Shown in pieces: positions 1-7,638 of a stretch of 64,000 bases of DNA; position 1 is the stretch's first letter; every line of letters begins with the position of its first letter. The notes beneath the pieces were generated by a model. The model ran no database searches. It was not told where the DNA came from and saw only the letters and a list, made by a program, of their open reading frames with translations. A program made the translations under genes and the position numbers. Location of the stretch: assembly GCA_019119595.1 (NCBI GenBank), contig DWWS01000065.1, forward strand, positions 1-64,000, read 5' to 3'. Origin of the DNA: Candidatus Eisenbergiella merdavium (GTDB taxonomy: Bacteria > Bacillota > Clostridia > Lachnospirales > Lachnospiraceae).

Positions 1-312
1 TGGCATCCAAGCGATAACATCTATATGATCCGCATCTATGCTGCTCAGCCAATCATCATTGTCATACCATGCAAGCGTTATGCCCTCTCCATTAGCCAAC
101 GTTGCTATTACATCTTCAGCATTCTCAGGCAGCCGCTCCTCCACCGGAATCCATCCGTCATTCATGTTCTTGCGGATAATATCTTCTGCCATGCGTAATC
201 CCTTATATTGTTCCCTGTGTATTGTAATCTCCATAGGGTCAATTTCTATTTTTACAATGTCTAAGCAGTTTTTCTTTTTTATCTTTATCTCTTCCAGAAT
301 CTCTTTTAACAT
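1..312 (-). CDS. DUF551 domain protein, 3' end cut by window edge
   Basis: The gene starts at an ATG at 310-312 after AGGAGG and runs leftward off the window; 104 codons are visible with no stop. The protein has a charged N-terminal helix, then the DUF551 hallmark: WIPVEERLPE near residues 54-63 and VIAWMP at the visible end. DUF551 proteins are small, common in prophages and integrative elements, and of unknown function. It lies just downstream of the next gene (10-nt gap) in the same leftward run. Confidence 0.85.
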   Translation of the reverse strand, partial: MLKEILEEIKIKKKNCLDIVKIEIDPMEITIHREQYKGLRMAEDIIRKNMNDGWIPVEERLPENAEDVIATLANGEGITLAWYDNDDWLSSIDADHIDVIAWMP

Positions 313-322
313 CCTGACCTCC

Positions 323-1021
323 TTATGCGATCCACGCCTCCGCCGGAAGCGCGTCTGTATACTGTTCCCACTCCTGTGATTCTTTGCTATACTCTTCCCT
401 GCTCCAGCGGTCCCTACTGACATTCTCATACAGCCTCTCGATTTCTTTTACTACCTGCAGGTATCCGGTGTTTTGATCCCGGAGTATGTCTATTGCGGCT
501 TTCAGGCTGTCATATCGGTTTCGCAGGCCAATGTAAGCGTGATATAGCTTAAAGCACTGTCTGGAGGCTACAATAAGATTTTCCTTTGTCATCCGCATTA
601 AATTTTTCTTCGCCTCTTCTTCCGCGAATCTGTCCTCGTATGACTGCAGGCCGTAATAGTCTCCTTCATAAGCATCCCAGCCCAACAGGCCGCCCATGTC
701 TCCCGCTCCCGCCGCGACAAAGAACATGTCAAAGCAGTCCGGAACCCACACTTCATCGAGGTCTTCTCTCATTCTGTCGCATTCGGCGCAAAGATCAGCA
801 AATGCCATCTTAAACTCATAGGCTTCGTCCTCATCGCCATCGAGGGCGTTGATGAGGGAATCGGTTCCGTCTTCGGAATCTGTGTACCAGCGTATATCCT
901 CACATGCTTCCTGTATGTCCCACAAGTCTTGCTGAATGAAGTCCAGATTCAGATTTTTGACAATAGGCTTTTTGTACCTGAGCTCCCAGGCTTTATATCG
1001 TTTTGTTTCCTCTGCATTCAT
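323..1021 (-). CDS. Hypothetical protein, acidic, 232 aa
   Basis: No family recognised. I chose the ATG at 1021 because GGAGG (1028-1032) sits 6 nt upstream; an ATG seven codons earlier lacks a comparable site. The protein is acidic and rich in Trp, Tyr, Asp and Glu, with a Gly/Ala stretch near residues 104-114 and a more basic helical C-terminal half. The start overlaps the end of the preceding small Cys protein by 29 nt, which implies translational coupling. Probably an accessory protein of the element. Confidence 0.7.
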   Translation of the reverse strand: MNAEETKRYKAWELRYKKPIVKNLNLDFIQQDLWDIQEACEDIRWYTDSEDGTDSLINALDGDEDEAYEFKMAFADLCAECDRMREDLDEVWVPDCFDMFFVAAGAGDMGGLLGWDAYEGDYYGLQSYEDRFAEEEAKKNLMRMTKENLIVASRQCFKLYHAYIGLRNRYDSLKAAIDILRDQNTGYLQVVKEIERLYENVSRDRWSREEYSKESQEWEQYTDALPAEAWIA

Positions 1022-1235
1022 TTTGGGCCTCCATTGCGGCACGAAGCGCGCATTCCGTACACATCTTCCTGCCGACCTTGTACCCTTCCGGCAGCGGCCT
1101 GTCCCAGCATTCTCGACCGCACTCCAGGCAGATCGTCAGCTTCCAGTCCGGACTGCCCGGAAGTGGGATGTTCTTTCGCAGGGGCATCATCAAGATGCCG
1201 CCTGTGTCAGTTTTCTTTCGTGGTTCGATTTTCAT
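993..1235 (-). CDS. Small four-Cys (zinc-finger-like) protein, 80 aa
   Basis: A basic N-terminus is followed by CLECGREC near residues 36-43 and CTEC near residues 59-62, spacing that would suit one structural zinc site. No catalytic motif is seen. It overlaps the 3' end of the cytosine methyltransferase (stop at 1207) by 29 nt and the next gene by 29 nt, so all three are probably cotranslated. Function unknown; zinc binding is an inference from the cysteine pattern. Confidence 0.65.
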   Translation of the reverse strand: MKIEPRKKTDTGGILMMPLRKNIPLPGSPDWKLTICLECGRECWDRPLPEGYKVGRKMCTECALRAAMEAQNECRGNKTI

Positions 1236-2580
1236 TTTCTACCTCGTAAATCGCTCTAAATATCGGATAAAACTGCTGTGGCACAACCGCATTTCCAAGG
1301 CATTTCAGCCTGTCAACCCTATGTTCTATCCCTGTCGCGACCCTCGGGATGTCTGGCTCTTCATCCCAGTAATGGTCGATCAGGAAATCTCTGTCCATCC
1401 CGGCGGGAAGCCCATCAGCCACTCCACCCAGTACGGATTGAGCTGTCCTCCATTCCCTTGGCTCATGTTCTTCCGCTCTTCTTCCGTTATCACTCCCTGA
1501 CCTTCCAGTTTCTTCAGCTGCTGATAATTCCCGCTCCCTCCGCACAGTCCCGCTCCTGTCGTCGGAGTTGGGTACATTGCGATCTGGTCGTTCAGGTTCC
1601 GGCTCCGGTGTTCCCTGTCCTCCCAGCGGATGGCCTGTCCCGTCCGGTAGTCTCGCGCTTGCGGCGTTGCGATCATTTCTCTCATCACATCCCCCACCAA
1701 CGAATCTCTGCCTATCTGGCTTGCCGGAAGGGTACTGTTCTTCGCGTCCTGCGCCGTTGGGGTATTGTACATTTTCATTGCCGCCGATAAGTCCGGACTC
1801 CTCCTGTTCCTCTCCGATTGACAATCCCCTCTCATACTTGCTTTTGGTGTTGGCCAAAGTTTTACCTGTCCACTCAGATTCGGCTCTCCACGGCTGTTCA
1901 CATACATTTTCCGGTTCACTGCATCTGCGGTGACTGGCGTTTTCCAAATTTTCGGTTCTTCCCATGACCTTACTGTTTCCGGGTTTACCTGCTCCCGCAG
2001 GTTCGCAGGACGTCTTCTCCCTTTTCTGCTGCCCTCTGCCTGCTTTTTCAGTGCTTCTGATGATCTTTGCGGAAGATGATCCATTGTGTTCGGTGTAGCC
2101 CACAATTGCCACCCGGTATCTTCTGTGTCTGGCTCCGACACCACAAGCTGGTATAAGAAATGTCCTTGTCCGATATCCGCAGCTCTCCAGCTCAGATAGT
2201 ATATCGGGGAGTGCCATCTTAACGATCCCAGCAACATTTTCTCCAATGATCCAAGTGGGCCGGAGTTCTTTGATAACCCTGACCATTTCAGGCCAGAGGT
2301 AGCGGTCATCTTCCTTGCCTCTTTGCTTCCCGGCAACGGAAAAGGGCTGGCAAGGAAACCCTCCTGAAATAATGTCAACTGTCCCTCTACCTGTCCGCTC
2401 ATAAAAGCTCTCCTTAGTCAGTGTTCTGATATCTTTCCAGCGTGGTACGTTCGGCCAGTGTTTTTCAAGGACTTTTGTGGGATAATCCGCCCACTCGCAC
2501 TGTCCTATCGTCTGTATGCCGGCCCATTCTGCTGCCAGATCAAGACCTCCGATTCCTGAAAATAACGATAAATGTGTCAT
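1207..2580 (-). CDS. DNA (cytosine-5)-methyltransferase, element-borne, 457 aa
   Basis: Transfers methyl from SAM to cytosine C5. Numbering from the ATG at 2580, motif I LFSGIGG is at 6-12, the catalytic loop GGFPCQPFS at 73-81 (Cys77), ENV at 114-116, a RHRRYR motif VIII-like segment near 151-156, and LGNAVVP near the C-terminus. Residues about 165-370 are a long polar insertion with recurring N-[AST]-x-x-x-R-type units and little hydrophobic core; a second gene uses this DNA in the +1 frame. The ATG at 2580 follows GAGG and overlaps no upstream coding sequence (previous stop at 2585). No cognate endonuclease is next to it, so it is probably a solitary protective methylase. Confidence 0.93.
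   Translation of the reverse strand: MTHLSLFSGIGGLDLAAEWAGIQTIGQCEWADYPTKVLEKHWPNVPRWKDIRTLTKESFYERTGRGTVDIISGGFPCQPFSVAGKQRGKEDDRYLWPEMVRVIKELRPTWIIGENVAGIVKMALPDILSELESCGYRTRTFLIPACGVGARHRRYRVAIVGYTEHNGSSSAKIIRSTEKAGRGQQKREKTSCEPAGAGKPGNSKVMGRTENLENASHRRCSEPENVCEQPWRAESEWTGKTLANTKSKYERGLSIGEEQEESGLIGGNENVQYPNGAGREEQYPSGKPDRQRFVGGGCDERNDRNAASARLPDGTGHPLGGQGTPEPEPERPDRNVPNSDDRSGTVRRERELSAAEETGRSGSDNGRRAEEHEPREWRTAQSVLGGVADGLPAGMDRDFLIDHYWDEEPDIPRVATGIEHRVDRLKCLGNAVVPQQFYPIFRAIYEVENENRTTKEN
1380..2402 (-). CDS. Protein nested in the methyltransferase gene in the +1 frame, TP-repeat family, 340 aa
   Basis: This frame lies wholly inside the methyltransferase gene and has its own strong start signal: AAGGAG at 2410-2415, 7 nt before the ATG at 2402. 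It stays open for 340 codons. Six spaced units carry a [WYI]-x-TP core (residues 101-105, 153-159, 183-189, 212-218, 244-250, 277-283), and the C-terminus holds GGQLNPYWVEWLMGFPPGW at 318-336. From memory, phage proteins often annotated as DNA methylase share the WPTPTA-type repeats and the LNPxWVEWLMG ending, so I consider it a real protein. Its function is unknown; it has no SAM-binding motif. The alternative is an unusually long chance frame in GC-rich DNA, which the conserved-looking ending argues against. Confidence 0.7.
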   Translation of the reverse strand: MSGQVEGQLTLFQEGFLASPFPLPGSKEARKMTATSGLKWSGLSKNSGPLGSLEKMLLGSLRWHSPIYYLSWRAADIGQGHFLYQLVVSEPDTEDTGWQLWATPNTMDHLPQRSSEALKKQAEGSRKGRRRPANLREQVNPETVRSWEEPKIWKTPVTADAVNRKMYVNSRGEPNLSGQVKLWPTPKASMRGDCQSERNRRSPDLSAAMKMYNTPTAQDAKNSTLPASQIGRDSLVGDVMREMIATPQARDYRTGQAIRWEDREHRSRNLNDQIAMYPTPTTGAGLCGGSGNYQQLKKLEGQGVITEEERKNMSQGNGGQLNPYWVEWLMGFPPGWTEIS

Positions 2581-2584
2581 ACTT

Positions 2585-2869
2585 TTACCTCGGCATCTCA
2601 ACAATCATCCCAAGATCATCAAAAATCCGCTTTTTAATCTCATCAAGCGTAATCCTACCCTCATCGTGGTCAGTATTGAGCCTTCCCATTGCTTTCACAA
2701 ATCTTTCCGCTCTGGCCTGCCCGAAGCCGAACGTGTCTCGCAGGACATACAGGCTCATAAGCATATTTGCCGAAAACGCGCTTGCGGCCGCCATATCAGC
2801 CCTTGCCCGTGAGGATCTCATTTCCTTTATCAGATCGCGTTTATTATCATAATGTCTTCTGCTCATTCC
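2585..2869 (-). CDS. Hypothetical phage/ICE protein, 94 aa
   Basis: Start chosen at 2869 (MSRRHYDNKRDL) because it overlaps the previous stop by 7 nt and GGAGAAAG lies just upstream; the longer reading to 3088 only shadows the upstream gene. The protein is helical, basic at the N-terminus, with an Ala-rich middle and IKKRIFDDLGMIVEMPR at the end. No family recognised. It sits directly before the cytosine methyltransferase in the leftward operon. Confidence 0.7.
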   Translation of the reverse strand, partial: GMSRRHYDNKRDLIKEMRSSRARADMAAASAFSANMLMSLYVLRDTFGFGQARAERFVKAMGRLNTDHDEGRITLDEIKKRIFDDLGMIVEMPR

Positions 2870-3198
2870 ACTTTCTCCTTCCACAGCCAGCTCCGCCGTC
2901 GGAACGGTCTCACCGTTGCACCCCATTCTTTCCGGATCATTCTCTTGACGGCGGCCCCATCCTGGAGCGTTGCTGTGGCTTCCTCCCACTCCGCCGGCCA
3001 TCCGTCTCTTAATACGATTCGTTCCCGGTCTCCTTCCTGCGTCTTGACCGTGTATCTGTTCTTCAGCTTTCCCCCGCTCCTGGCGCACTCCGCGAACCGC
3101 CTTCTTGCAACGCCCAGGAGCTTTTCGCCTTCTGTGCAGGTCATTTCTCCGATCAGAATTTCTCCATCGTAGACCTGATATTTTCTCAATATGATCAC
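2863..3198 (-). CDS. Hypothetical protein, 111 aa
   Basis: Begins MIILRKYQVYDGEILIGEM and contains a region reading as a basic, DNA- or RNA-associated fold (ARRRFAECARSGGKLKNRY, residues 31-49) and a Trp-rich stretch (DGWPAEWEEA, 65-74). It ends RRRSWLWKEKVE. It couples to the next gene by a 7-nt overlap. The N-terminal half recalls small regulators found next to phage methylases, but I cannot name the family. Confidence 0.65.
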   Translation of the reverse strand: MIILRKYQVYDGEILIGEMTCTEGEKLLGVARRRFAECARSGGKLKNRYTVKTQEGDRERIVLRDGWPAEWEEATATLQDGAAVKRMIRKEWGATVRPFRRRSWLWKEKVE

Positions 3199-3214
3199 CT
3201 CACCAGGATTCTCC

Positions 3215-3508
3215 TCATTTTCCCTTCATCTTTTCTTGGAACGCAGCCCTCAAAAGTTTCTGCGGGTCATTCTTGTATTCCATGACCTCTTTCAGCGCCT
3301 GATCAAGATATTGGTAGGAGGCAAGATATTTTTGTCCACCCCTGACTTCCTCCCTGTATTTTTGTACCTCTTCTCTGGTTGTCATTCCCTTATCCACCAT
3401 CATCCTCAATATCGCTTGTGTATCTATTGCAATATCCAGGATCAATTTCTTGTTTTTCAGATCCTCCAGTGTCCCATCCAGATCCGACATCTGATTTAAT
3501 CTCAGCAT
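3215..3508 (-). CDS. Hypothetical coiled protein, 97 aa
   Basis: The ATG at 3508 follows GGAGGAG with 6-nt spacing. The protein is almost entirely charged helix (EDLKNKKLILDIAIDTQAIL, then EEVQKYREEVRGGQKYLASY), suggesting a short coiled coil. No domain recognised. It lies between the transglycosylase and the 111-aa gene in the same operon. Confidence 0.65.
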   Translation of the reverse strand: MLRLNQMSDLDGTLEDLKNKKLILDIAIDTQAILRMMVDKGMTTREEVQKYREEVRGGQKYLASYQYLDQALKEVMEYKNDPQKLLRAAFQEKMKGK

Positions 3509-3520
3509 TTTTTCTCCTCC

Positions 3521-3994
3521 TCATTTCCCATGCAGCCGCTCAAGGGCGGCCGATCTCTCAAGTATCTCATCGGCATATTGTGACGGTTCGATCTTGTTGA
3601 CCGCTCCCGCCTCTCCGTGATAGACCATGAGGACCGTTCCCACGTCCTCATACCGCTCAAACAATTCCCGCAGATAATCCGCTGCTACTTCCATGTTCTG
3701 TTCCGGGTCGTAGAGATCCGTTACGCTCAGCTCCCTCATCCGGTCTCCATGCCAGGCTGGATTGACCTGCATCAGGCCGGTGCATCCGCCGTTCTGTGCG
3801 TCTGCCTGGAAGCGGCTCTCCTGAAATGCAATCGACTGCAGTAATTCCGGACAGATGTTGTATTCCTTTCCAATCTCGTTCGAGATCTCGAGGATGCTAT
3901 CTGGTACGATACATTCCTCCGCCTGCACTCTGATGCCCGCTCCCGCCTGGCAGAACAGAACGACGGCTATAATCAATAAAATTTTTACTCTCAT
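3521..3994 (-). CDS. Secreted lytic transglycosylase (SLT domain), 157 aa
   Basis: Cleaves peptidoglycan glycan strands. The ATG at 3994 is preceded by GGAGG at normal spacing and begins an export signal (MRVKILLIIAVVLFCQAGAG). The SLT fold follows: LLQSIAFQESRFQ supplies the catalytic Glu, then GLMQVNP, then a helix with YLRELFERYEDVGTVLMVYHGE. Such small secreted transglycosylases act as VirB1-like wall openers in conjugation systems or as phage entry enzymes; here it sits near ParA and the HUH initiator, so a role in DNA transfer is likely but inferred. Confidence 0.9.
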   Translation of the reverse strand: MRVKILLIIAVVLFCQAGAGIRVQAEECIVPDSILEISNEIGKEYNICPELLQSIAFQESRFQADAQNGGCTGLMQVNPAWHGDRMRELSVTDLYDPEQNMEVAADYLRELFERYEDVGTVLMVYHGEAGAVNKIEPSQYADEILERSAALERLHGK

Positions 3995-4019
3995 AAAATT
4001 CCTCCAGAGCGAGTATTTA

Positions 4020-4391
4020 CTAGCTTTCCAGCGATGATTTTGTTTTCCTCTCCCGCTCAACTTTGATCATTCCTTTTGAGGTGATGCTTACCCGGCCCGT
4101 TGTGCTTCCAGATGTAAGTGTGCACTTGTCTAAGGTTCCGTTGTAGATGAAACACATTGCTTCATTCAGCATCATTTCCATCTCAGGCTGGTCTTCGTGA
4201 AAAAGGGTCTTGATATTTTTCTGCGCCTTCGTCAGGATCTGTTCCTGATCATGCACGTTCTTTGCTTCCTCACAGGTACATACTTCCGTGGCCTTTCGGT
4301 TTTTTTCTTCCTCGGACAGGCCAATGCCGTCCTCAACTTCAAACTGATTGACCTGCCCGCAGTAGATGCATTCTCCAGTCTCAATCCTCAC
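4020..4391 (-). CDS. Small Cys-containing element protein, 123 aa
   Basis: The N-terminus carries ECIYCGQ and, about 27 residues on, VCTCEEA, giving a CxxC...CxC set that could bind zinc. The rest is helical and charged, ending in a basic tail (KVERERKTKSSLES). It overlaps the end of the ParA-partner gene by 11 nt, so it belongs to the same operon. I have seen similar proteins in clostridial integrative elements but know of no function. Confidence 0.65.
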   Translation of the reverse strand: MRIETGECIYCGQVNQFEVEDGIGLSEEEKNRKATEVCTCEEAKNVHDQEQILTKAQKNIKTLFHEDQPEMEMMLNEAMCFIYNGTLDKCTLTSGSTTGRVSITSKGMIKVERERKTKSSLES

Positions 4392-5274
4392 CCTCTTCCC
4401 TCACTTCCTCCGTCGCTTCCGTGTACCCCTCGAATCCAAGGACGCAGTATCCAGGGATCAGTCCTCCGGAATCGTCCGTCATGTGCGTGATCTTGATCTC
4501 CACGATCTTGCCTGTCCGCCGTCCCTTAAAGCACTCCATCAGGATCAGGGTGTTTTCGACACGGTACTTGTGCCGCATCTTCAGGATCAGATAGCGTCTG
4601 CTCCCTTCTGTGATCTCTGCCAGCATGGTTTTTCCGATCTTTTCCCTGTATACCGCATCCCGCGGGGGAGGCTCGATCGGCTTCGGCTCAGGTTTCTGTT
4701 CCTTCCAGTCATCGTCCTGTTGCGGCGACGCAATTTCTTTTCTTTCATGTGGTTCGCTCTCTTTGGGATCATCTCCTCCCGCTTTGGCAGATTTTGGCTC
4801 CTCTTCCGGCTTCGGTTCGTCCCGTTCTGTGCGGATTGCCCGGATCTCCCTCATGGTCATATCATCCGTCACCTCTTCCAGCTCTTCATCGGTCAGGTAC
4901 AGCATTTCCTGAAGCTTCGCGAAGCCATAATTCCTATATTCTGCTTTCAGCTCCATGCTGTTTCCGTTTTCCGAAAAGCGATCATTGATCTGGATCAGGC
5001 GGGTGACCACTGAGCGGGAAAGGTTGTATTCCCGTCCGGCGAATTCGCTCAGGCTCCTGTATCCCTCCTGTTCGTACATACGGGATTCCCGCATCTGCTT
5101 CAGGCGGTAGCCAATGACAATAAAATTCTCGCTGGTTTCCTGCAGACGGTTCCGGATATCCTCTTTCCATTCCAGCCAGTCCTGTATCGTGATCTGGCCG
5201 TCCACCTGGTCCCGCTCCCGCCGAAGGCTTCTGTTGTTCATGATCTCCGTCAGATTGAATTTACTGTTTCTCAT
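4381..5274 (-). CDS. ParA-partner protein, probable DNA-binding, 297 aa
   Basis: Start set at 5274, overlapping the ParA stop (5261) by 14 nt. Residues about 25-110 contain a helical region with GYRSLSEFAGREYNLSRSVV, which reads as a helix-turn-helix like that of plasmid partition adaptors. A Pro/Glu/Lys-rich linker follows (about 150-205), then a C-terminal beta-rich domain. There is no ParB nuclease motif. The ParA neighbour and coupling suggest the centromere-binding member of a segregation pair, but it could instead regulate replication. Confidence 0.65.
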   Translation of the reverse strand: MRNSKFNLTEIMNNRSLRRERDQVDGQITIQDWLEWKEDIRNRLQETSENFIVIGYRLKQMRESRMYEQEGYRSLSEFAGREYNLSRSVVTRLIQINDRFSENGNSMELKAEYRNYGFAKLQEMLYLTDEELEEVTDDMTMREIRAIRTERDEPKPEEEPKSAKAGGDDPKESEPHERKEIASPQQDDDWKEQKPEPKPIEPPPRDAVYREKIGKTMLAEITEGSRRYLILKMRHKYRVENTLILMECFKGRRTGKIVEIKITHMTDDSGGLIPGYCVLGFEGYTEATEEVREEGED

Positions 5275-6040
5275 CCTTTGTCCTCTCCAAAAATTCCGTG
5301 ACCAGTTTCCGGTAGTCCAGTGCCGCGGCGCATCTGGTAGAGTACACCGGGACCGGCTGGCGCTGGAAGGTGGCGGGCTTGACCTTATCTGTCCTGCGGA
5401 TCCGGGTTCTGAAGGCCGGATATCCTTTCCGCTCCAGCAGGTCGGCGCCCTGTCGGTCCGCCGCATCCCCGACCACGTACTGGGTGATGAAGCATCCGAG
5501 GAAATCCAGCTCTGGGTTCATGTCCTCCCGCGTGTTTTCAATCTGTTCGGCCAGCTCCGGGAGGCCGTCCAGGGCAAAATCGTCGATTGTGACCGGGATC
5601 ATCACATAATCCGACGCTACAAGGGCGTTCGTGGTGGATATATTGATATCTGGGGCGTTGTCGATGATGCAGTAATCGTACTGATCCGCGATCCGGGAGA
5701 GCGCTTTCCGGAACCGGTCATGCTGCGGACGGTGCTGATCGAGCTGTACTGTCAGATTTGCGGTGATGAGAGACATGTTGCAGGTGATGATATCCAGTCC
5801 GGCGTAATCCGTGTGCCGGATCAGGGACGCCATGACTGGAAGGCGCTCCGTCATCAGGCTGTCCGTCCCCTTGTGGTCGTAGCTGTGCAGGTCATACATC
5901 TTTGACAGATTGCCCTGCTTGTCGTTGTCGATCATCAGGACACGGTATCCGCGCTCTGCAGCGAGTATGTAAGCCATTGTGGCGGTCGAGATCGTCTTTG
6001 CGACGCCGCCTTTCAGGTTGATGATTGAGAGTGTTTTCAT
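5261..6040 (-). CDS. ParA/Soj-family ATPase, 259 aa
   Basis: A deviant Walker ATPase of the MinD/ParA family, which positions or segregates DNA. Walker A is KGGVAKT at residues 10-16, A' is VLMIDNDKQGN near 34-44, and Walker B is DYCIIDNAPD. The length is typical of short plasmid ParAs lacking an N-terminal HTH. The ATG at 6040 follows directly after the stop of the 35-aa gene, whose last codons contain AGGAGG. With its partner it probably stabilises the element when excised or replicating. Confidence 0.92.
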   Translation of the reverse strand: MKTLSIINLKGGVAKTISTATMAYILAAERGYRVLMIDNDKQGNLSKMYDLHSYDHKGTDSLMTERLPVMASLIRHTDYAGLDIITCNMSLITANLTVQLDQHRPQHDRFRKALSRIADQYDYCIIDNAPDINISTTNALVASDYVMIPVTIDDFALDGLPELAEQIENTREDMNPELDFLGCFITQYVVGDAADRQGADLLERKGYPAFRTRIRRTDKVKPATFQRQPVPVYSTRCAAALDYRKLVTEFLERTKDEKQ

Positions 6041-6148
6041 TCAGCGCCTCCTGTTGTATGGGTCGTAATACATTTCTTCTTTGCCGGCTTTATAAATCAC
6101 TCTGGCCGCCAGAATAAGGATCCCGGCGAGAAGCCCAATCTTTTTCAT
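6041..6148 (-). CDS. Small membrane peptide, 35 aa
   Basis: GGAGGAAAACG precedes an ATG at 6146-6148. The peptide starts MKKIGLLAGILILAARVIYK, a single hydrophobic helix after two lysines, then a polar tail ending YNRRR. Its stop codon abuts the ParA start, and its last codons supply the ParA ribosome binding site. It could be a small membrane protein or simply a leader that couples ParA translation. Confidence 0.55.
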   Translation of the reverse strand: MKKIGLLAGILILAARVIYKAGKEEMYYDPYNRRR

Positions 6149-6159
6149 CGTTTTCCTCC

Positions 6160-6507
6160 TCAAAAATTGTATTTGTGGTATGTTACATCTGCCCGGCTCC
6201 ATCCCGGATAGAGGCTGCGCATGTAGTCCTCCAGCATGCCGATCATCTCCGACCGCAGGCCCTTGTTGCCGTTATCCATCAGGTTGTGATGGTACTGGCA
6301 TCCAAGGACGCCGTTTTCCTTGATCCCCATGCCGAGGGCCGACCTGGGGACGATGTGCATGATCTCAGGGATCGTGTATGCAAAAGGGCTTGATGCCTCC
6401 ATGTGGTATCCACGGAGGCAGAAGAAGCAGCCTCCGTCCCGGTTTTTGATCTCAGCCCGGACTTTTGGGGTAAATTCCAGTTTTCGTGTTGCTCTGTGCC
6501 TTTTCAT
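6160..6507 (-). CDS. HNH-type nuclease domain protein, 115 aa
   Basis: Cys27-x-x-Cys30 and the segment IMHIVPRSALGM...NGVLGCQYHHNLMDNG fit the beta-beta-alpha metal fold of HNH enzymes, with His51 and His73/His74 as likely catalytic or metal residues. The N-terminus is basic. Phage and ICE genomes commonly carry such small HNH proteins as DNA nickases or packaging helpers. Catalytic activity is inferred. Confidence 0.75.
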   Translation of the reverse strand: MKRHRATRKLEFTPKVRAEIKNRDGGCFFCLRGYHMEASSPFAYTIPEIMHIVPRSALGMGIKENGVLGCQYHHNLMDNGNKGLRSEMIGMLEDYMRSLYPGWSRADVTYHKYNF

Positions 6508-6516
6508 CCCGCTCCC

Positions 6517-7077
6517 TCACATCTCAAGGATCTGGGAGGCTACCATATCGGCAGTGTGTGTCCAAAGCACGTTTGGATATTTCCGGATCACCCGGCCCAG
6601 GCTGATCCAGATCTCTGATCCCTCATACGCTCCCATATGGTAACGGATGCACATGATTTCTTCGTCGGTGAGCCGGATATGCTGCAATGCAAGGATCACT
6701 GACTTCTCGCCGTGTCCTGTCAGAAGCATGTCCGGATTGTATTCGAATCCTGATCCTGTTACCCGGTATGCGTCTATCTTACATAGGTCATGAAAGAATC
6801 CTATCAGGTATGGGGATGCTTTCCGCTTCCATTTCAGGTCAAGCCTCTTTGTCAGATCTGCCAGCGTCAACGCTACCAGCTCCGAGTGGTCGTACAGACC
6901 TCCAGCGTACGCTCCATGATGCTTTAACGATGCCGGGGCTGAAAAATAGTACATGTTCATCAGCCAGGTAAATGTTGTCCTGATGTCATCGGTACTCATC
7001 ACCTGTGACATATGCCTCTTAAATGCCTGTATCCGTGCGTCGCATGTCCGGTACTGGCCGGAAATTCCTTTGTTCAT
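6517..7077 (-). CDS. HD-domain hydrolase, 186 aa
   Basis: The metal-binding His/Asp set of the HD superfamily is visible: HHGAYAGGLYDHS (53-65), FHDLCK (95-100, the HD pair is 96-97), HGEKS (122-126) and a further His at 147. The family hydrolyses phosphoesters, often nucleotides; similar proteins in clostridial elements resemble relaxase- or helicase-associated HD (TraI-like) proteins. It sits between the HNH gene and small hypotheticals. Substrate unknown. Confidence 0.85.
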   Translation of the reverse strand: MNKGISGQYRTCDARIQAFKRHMSQVMSTDDIRTTFTWLMNMYYFSAPASLKHHGAYAGGLYDHSELVALTLADLTKRLDLKWKRKASPYLIGFFHDLCKIDAYRVTGSGFEYNPDMLLTGHGEKSVILALQHIRLTDEEIMCIRYHMGAYEGSEIWISLGRVIRKYPNVLWTHTADMVASQILEM

Positions 7078-7130
7078 GATCCGATCCCTCCTTGCGGGGC
7101 CGCGCCCCGCTCAAATTCGTGATATATACT

Positions 7131-7418
7131 CTATGAGCCGGGTTTCTTAAGGTGTTTCAACCATGCGCATCCTGGCTTCCAGGCGGCGGTCGATCTTTTT
7201 TTCAGATCCATGCCAATATAATTTTCGTCCAGGGTGTCGTATATCCTGTTCAGGATATCTTCGTCTATTATGCCCAGGCTTTCCAACTGGTCGGCAAAAT
7301 CCATGTCACGGCACTGCGCGCTTCCTCCGTTTCCTTTCCAGCGTTTCTGCAAGGTTTTGCCGCCTGTTTCCAGTGTTTCGATAAAGCCCTCTTCTGTTGT
7401 CTCTACGATATATTTCAT
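7131..7418 (-). CDS. Hypothetical protein, 95 aa
   Basis: Starts MKYIVETTEEGFIETLETGG after GGAGGGC. The middle reads DQLESLGIIDEDILNRIYDTLDENYIGMDLKK and the end is basic. No domain recognised. It follows the 69-aa gene by 10 nt, so it is in the leftward operon. Confidence 0.6.
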   Translation of the reverse strand: MKYIVETTEEGFIETLETGGKTLQKRWKGNGGSAQCRDMDFADQLESLGIIDEDILNRIYDTLDENYIGMDLKKRSTAAWKPGCAWLKHLKKPGS

Positions 7419-7428
7419 CCTGCCCTCC

Positions 7429-7638
7429 TTAACTCCTCTGCGTCACGATCCCGTTCTGCATCAGCTCCGCATTGGTAACGCAGAACCTGTATCCTCCCTC
7501 CTGCCGCATCAGGACATGATGCGGGTACTGCCGGATCACCCTCGCCTGCCGCCTTGATGTGCAGATCCGGCCTCCTTTCTCCTCTTTGACTTCCACCGTC
7601 AGATATGTCCCTTCCGGGATCCTCTCATTTACCAACAT
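7429..7638 (-). CDS. Hypothetical small beta-rich protein, 69 aa
   Basis: Start placed at 7638 (MLVNERIPEGTYLTVEVKEE) because AAAGGAAAAGGA lies just upstream and it overlaps the previous stop at 7625 by 14 nt. The sequence alternates charged and hydrophobic residues like a small beta barrel. Its length and ending (MQNGIVTQ) are typical of short prophage/ICE proteins. No function recognised. Confidence 0.6.
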   Translation of the reverse strand: MLVNERIPEGTYLTVEVKEEKGGRICTSRRQARVIRQYPHHVLMRQEGGYRFCVTNAELMQNGIVTQRS

